Below the pieces are notes generated by a model that did no database searches, was not told where the DNA came from, and saw nothing but the letters and a program-made list of their open reading frames with translations. This document shows, piece after piece, positions 6,666-9,317 of a stretch of DNA of 9,317 nucleotides. The stretch lies in contig JACQPI010000187.1 of the NCBI GenBank assembly GCA_016207585.1, positions 1 through 9,317 on the forward strand. The letters are read 5' to 3'. How positions within the stretch are numbered: position 1 is the stretch's first letter; every line of letters starts with the position of its first letter. The DNA is from Elusimicrobiota bacterium. GTDB taxonomy: Bacteria > Elusimicrobiota > Elusimicrobia > UBA1565 > JACRDR01. The position numbers and the translations under genes are program-made.

Positions 6666-7180
6666 TAAACCGAAGACCACCAGCGGCTGAGCAGCTTGAA
6701 CTCGACGCGCCGGTTTTTCTCCCGGCCCGCCTCCGTATTGTTGTCCGCGATGGGTTGCGAGAACCCCTTGCCCCGGAAGCGGATCGAGGGGGGAGGGACG
6801 CCGCGCTTCACGAGTTCGCCTTTGACCGCTTTGGCGCGTTTTCCGGATAGATAGATGTTGTATCTTTCCGATCCGATGGAATCGGTGTGCGCCGTGATCA
6901 AAAGCTTGATGCGCGGGTTCCGGCGCAAGAGGGCCGCGATCAGGTCCAATGTGGGGCCGGATTCCGAGTTCACATCCCAAGAATCGAAATCGAACAGGAT
7001 CCTGGGCAGGTCCCCTTTGCGGATGCGCTCATGGATATCCGCCAACTCCTCGGTCGCCCGCTCCAATTCCAGTTTTTCGTCCGCGGACACATCTTCCAGG
7101 CCCGCTTCGGCGTCCGGGTCCTCGGCCCGCAACGGGTTCCCCAGCAACAACAAAAAAGCCGAAAGGACGAAAGTTCTCAT
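6662..7180 (-). CDS. OmpA-family peptidoglycan-binding protein
   Basis: A 172-residue secreted protein. The start is the ATG at 7178-7180, preceded by a strong GGAGG (7189-7193, minus strand) at 8 bases. Residues 1-19 are a signal peptide (MRT, hydrophobic core, PLRA) with probable cleavage after A19. There is no lipobox Cys, so it is not a Pal-type lipoprotein. A short acidic, helical stretch (20-57) leads to the OmpA C-terminal domain (about 58-164). D100 in TAHTD and R115 in SGKRAKAV are 15 residues apart, as in the pair of OmpA residues that hold diaminopimelate in peptidoglycan. NRRVEF (156-161) closes the domain. No beta-barrel is present. It likely anchors to the cell wall in the periplasm. 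It is divergent from the amino-sugar salvage genes and convergent with the HD-GYP gene, sharing the palindromic TTAA at 6662-6665 for both stops. Confidence 0.93.
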   Translation of the reverse strand: MRTFVLSAFLLLLGNPLRAEDPDAEAGLEDVSADEKLELERATEELADIHERIRKGDLPRILFDFDSWDVNSESGPTLDLIAALLRRNPRIKLLITAHTDSIGSERYNIYLSGKRAKAVKGELVKRGVPPPSIRFRGKGFSQPIADNNTEAGREKNRRVEFKLLSRWWSSVY

Positions 7181-7245
7181 CGCTCGATCCTCCACCCTAT
7201 AAGAGCTTACCCGGAGATCGGTTACGAAATCAATACGCGCGGCGC

Positions 7246-7274
7246 TTGATGAAAATGTGCGCAAGCGGTACAAT
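7246..7274 (+). promoter_or_regulatory. Sigma70-like promoter of the kinase-RapZ/nucleotidyltransferase pair
   Basis: TTGATG (7246-7251), a spacer of exactly 17 bases and TACAAT (7269-7274) match the consensus at 4 of 6 and 5 of 6 positions. The expected start of transcription is near 7281, only about 5 bases before ATG 7286. The mRNA would be nearly leaderless, which agrees with the missing ribosome-binding site. The rest of the 105-base divergent gap shows no clear minus-strand promoter. Confidence 0.5.
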
Positions 7275-7285
7275 CGGCCTGTGAT

Positions 7286-8746
7286 ATGAACGTCGCCGCT
7301 CAAACAAAAGAGCAGGTTTTGCGGGAACTCTTTCAGGCCCATTTCAGGGAGTCCGCGCAGGCGGTTTCCGCCATTAAAAGCGACGGGTCGAACCGCGAGC
7401 TTTTCCGCATCACGGGCGCTCGGCGTCGCGCGGTGGGAGTTATAGGTCCGGATGCTCGGGAAAACAGGGCGTTTATCGAGTTTTCGAAGCATTTTCACCG
7501 GGAGGGCCTTCCGGTGCCCGAGCTGTACGCCGAAAACGCCCAGGCCGGATCGTATCTCGAAGAGGACCTGGGGGATTTGACCCTCTTCGAGTATTTGTCG
7601 GATCACCGCGGCCCCAAGGGCCCGGACGCGGAGGTCGTCGAGGCGTACCGTAAGGTCGTGCGTATCCTCCCGAGGTTTCAGATGGGGGCCGGCCGGACGC
7701 TCGATTACCAATTCTGTTATCCGCGCACCGGCTTCGATCGGCAGTCGATGATGTGGGACCTCAACTATTTCAAATATTACTTCCTGCGCTTGAGCAAGGT
7801 GCCTTTCGACGAACAGTCCTTGGAGGACGATTACACTCGCTTCGTGGATTATCTTCTGGAGGCGCCCGGAGATTTTTTTCTGTACCGGGATTTCCAATCG
7901 CGCAACATCATGATCCGCGGCGGAGAACCCTGGTTTATAGATTATCAGGGGGGGCGCAAGGGCGCGCTGCAATACGACGTGGCGTCTCTTTTGTACGATG
8001 CGAAGGCGGACCTTCCGCCGGACCTGCGCCAGGCACTCTTGGAGGAGTATCTGCGGGCCGCCTCGGCTGTGGCGCCATTCGACCGAGCCCGGTTCCTGAA
8101 ATACTACCCCGGGTTCGTCTACATCCGGCTGATGCAGGCGTTGGGCGCCTACGGCCTGCGCGGATTTTACGAGCGAAAGGCCCATTTTTTTCAAAGTATT
8201 CCGTACGCGATTCACAATCTGGAGTATCTCTTGCGGGCCGCACCCCTGCCGGTGGAACTGCCGGCGCTCACACAGGTATTTCAGCGGCTGGTGGCGTCCT
8301 CCTATCTGCGCCAGATCGCGGACGTCGACATGCAGCTGACGGTGCGCATCCAGAGCTTCTCCTACCGGGATGGACTGCCGGGGGATGATCGGGGGCACGG
8401 CGGAGGTTTCGTCTTCGACTGCCGCGGCCTGCCCAACCCGGGCAAGCATGAGCGCTTCAAGAAGCTCAGCGGCCGCGACCTCGAAACCATTGCCTTTTTA
8501 GAAAAGGAGTCGGCGGTGGCCCGCTTCCTGGAGCATGTGTATGGGCTCATCGATCCCACGATCGAGAATTACCGGAGCCGCAATTTCACGGATCTGATGG
8601 TTTCTTTCGGCTGTACCGGCGGCCGGCATCGTTCGGTCTACTGCGCCGAGCTCTTGGCGAAACACTTGCGGGAAAAATACGACATCCGAGTCGAGGTGAA
8701 CCATCGGGGCCTGAGCGAAGCGCCCGAGGGCCCCCTGTCCGCATGA
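7286..8746 (+). CDS. Amino-sugar kinase (AmgK-like) fused to a RapZ C-terminal domain
   Basis: A 486-residue fusion. Residues about 15-320 are an aminoglycoside-phosphotransferase-type kinase of the AmgK group: GSNRELFRI (34-42), EEDLGDLTLFEYL (92-104), catalytic D202 and N207 in YRDFQSRN, metal-binding D219 in IDYQ, and YDVASLL (230-236). AmgK phosphorylates MurNAc and GlcNAc at the anomeric position. Residues about 350-475 match the RapZ C-terminal domain: SFSY (357-360), VFDCRGLPNP (376-385) and GCTGGRHRSVY (442-452), the loop that in E. coli RapZ helps bind glucosamine-6-phosphate. The RapZ N-terminal P-loop domain is missing; the kinase takes its place. The basic C-terminal KRK tail used by E. 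coli RapZ to bind GlmZ RNA is also absent. A similar fusion, followed by a nucleotidyltransferase, is known to me from Bacteroidota. The stop overlaps the next ATG. The sugar substrate is inferred from context. Confidence 0.92.
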   Translation: MNVAAQTKEQVLRELFQAHFRESAQAVSAIKSDGSNRELFRITGARRRAVGVIGPDARENRAFIEFSKHFHREGLPVPELYAENAQAGSYLEEDLGDLTLFEYLSDHRGPKGPDAEVVEAYRKVVRILPRFQMGAGRTLDYQFCYPRTGFDRQSMMWDLNYFKYYFLRLSKVPFDEQSLEDDYTRFVDYLLEAPGDFFLYRDFQSRNIMIRGGEPWFIDYQGGRKGALQYDVASLLYDAKADLPPDLRQALLEEYLRAASAVAPFDRARFLKYYPGFVYIRLMQALGAYGLRGFYERKAHFFQSIPYAIHNLEYLLRAAPLPVELPALTQVFQRLVASSYLRQIADVDMQLTVRIQSFSYRDGLPGDDRGHGGGFVFDCRGLPNPGKHERFKKLSGRDLETIAFLEKESAVARFLEHVYGLIDPTIENYRSRNFTDLMVSFGCTGGRHRSVYCAELLAKHLREKYDIRVEVNHRGLSEAPEGPLSA

Positions 8747-9317
8747 AGGCGATGATCCTGGCGGCCGGCGAGGGCCGCCGGCTGAGGCCCCTCACCGATC
8801 GCTGCCCCAAGGCCCTGATCGAGGTGGGCGGGGTTCCGATGCTGGAGATCGTCATTCGGCGCCTGATGCGGGCTGGAGTCGATGCGATCGTCATCAACAC
8901 GTTTCACCTGGCGGATCAAATCGAGGCGTTCTTAAAGGCCAAGAAGAATTTCGGTATTCGTATCGAGATATCCCGCGAAACAGAGCTTGTGGACACGGGG
9001 GGTGGCCTCAAGAAAGCTTCCTGGTTTTTTGACGATGGGCAGCCCTTCTTCCTGCATACCGTTGACGCCGTGACGGACATCGATCTATTGGAAATGGTCC
9101 GATTTCATGAGCAAAAAAAAGCCATCGCCACGCTCGCGGTTCAAGCCCGACCGACGGCCCGGCACCTCCTGTTCGACTCCGAGGGCCTGCTCTGCGGGTG
9201 GGAGTCCGTTCAAGAAAAGAAAATTATCTGGACCAAAGCGCCCGTCCCTTCCGCGGAGCGTTTGGCTTTTAATGCGATCCACGTCGTCTCTCCGGAGATA
9301 TTCCCCCGGATGAAGGA
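8743..9317 (+). CDS. murU: MurU-like sugar-1-phosphate nucleotidyltransferase (3' end cut by window)
   Basis: Starts at ATG 8743 in an ATGA overlap with the kinase-RapZ gene, with GAGGG (8726-8730) upstream. The window holds the first 191 codons of an open frame; MurU-type proteins are about 220-240 residues, so a short C-terminal part is missing. It opens with the nucleotide-binding signature MILAAGEGRRLRPLTDRCPK (4-23) with ALIEVGG after it, then DTGGGLKKA, a metal-binding Asp in HTVDAVTD and LAFNAIHVVSPEIF near the end. This family transfers a nucleotide to a sugar-1-phosphate. After an AmgK-type kinase the likely product is UDP-MurNAc or UDP-GlcNAc, letting recycled wall sugars re-enter peptidoglycan synthesis. 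A mannose- or glucose-1-phosphate nucleotidyltransferase is the alternative, since sequence alone does not fix the sugar. Confidence 0.88.
   Translation, partial: MKAMILAAGEGRRLRPLTDRCPKALIEVGGVPMLEIVIRRLMRAGVDAIVINTFHLADQIEAFLKAKKNFGIRIEISRETELVDTGGGLKKASWFFDDGQPFFLHTVDAVTDIDLLEMVRFHEQKKAIATLAVQARPTARHLLFDSEGLLCGWESVQEKKIIWTKAPVPSAERLAFNAIHVVSPEIFPRMK

Noticed and set aside
7181..8449. Minus-strand open frame extending the OmpA-like gene upstream to 595 residues
   Set aside because: The extension runs antisense through the kinase-RapZ gene, while the ATG at 7178-7180 has a strong GGAGG and is followed by a clean signal peptide.
7286..8746. Aminoglycoside resistance phosphotransferase
   Set aside because: The RapZ-C fusion and the adjacent MurU-like gene point to cell-wall amino-sugar salvage, and no resistance-gene context is present.

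Overview
The window looks like a chromosomal piece of a GC-rich, Gram-negative, diderm bacterium. The evidence is an OmpA-type peptidoglycan-binding protein with a signal peptide, a cytoplasmic histidine kinase, an HD-GYP phosphodiesterase, and a peptidoglycan amino-sugar salvage pair. The phylum cannot be fixed from the sequence. A deltaproteobacteria-like, Omnitrophota/Elusimicrobiota-like or similar lineage would fit. I see no transposase, integrase, tRNA, rRNA or CRISPR array, and coding density is high.

Layout. Positions 1-126 are non-coding, with a perfect 6-bp palindrome and sequence that may be a dispersed repeat. A 567-residue GT-C-like multi-pass membrane protein of unknown function follows (127-1830). 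A short spacer (1831-1899) holds a 20-codon ORF and an 11-bp perfect hairpin, which buries the first possible start codon of a tryptophanase gene (1900-3309). One base after tryptophanase comes a soluble histidine kinase (3311-5296) with three degenerate receiver-like domains at its N-terminus. A 184-base gap (5297-5480) carries two small overlapping ORFs, which may be remains of a P-loop ATPase gene, a weak promoter candidate and a terminator-like hairpin. Next is a GAF plus HD-GYP protein (5481-6665), whose GAF domain carries an NKFDE-type signature. Its stop overlaps the stop of a convergent OmpA-like gene (6662-7180, minus strand).

A 105-base divergent intergenic region (7181-7285) contains a good sigma70-like promoter. 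It would start transcription only about 5 bases before the next ATG. That promoter drives an amino-sugar kinase fused to a RapZ C-terminal domain (7286-8746). This gene overlaps by ATGA a MurU-like sugar-1-phosphate nucleotidyltransferase (8743 to the window end, truncated).

How the genes may work together. Region 1900-6665 groups an indole-producing enzyme with a histidine kinase and a probable c-di-GMP phosphodiesterase, which suggests a metabolic or signalling locus; this is inference. Region 6662-9317 has a cell-wall theme: a peptidoglycan-anchored outer-membrane-type protein next to an AmgK/MurU-type module, which would turn recycled MurNAc or GlcNAc into a UDP-sugar and so bypass de novo precursor synthesis. 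The fused RapZ-C domain is an amino-sugar-phosphate sensor in enterobacteria, so it may give this module a built-in sensor.
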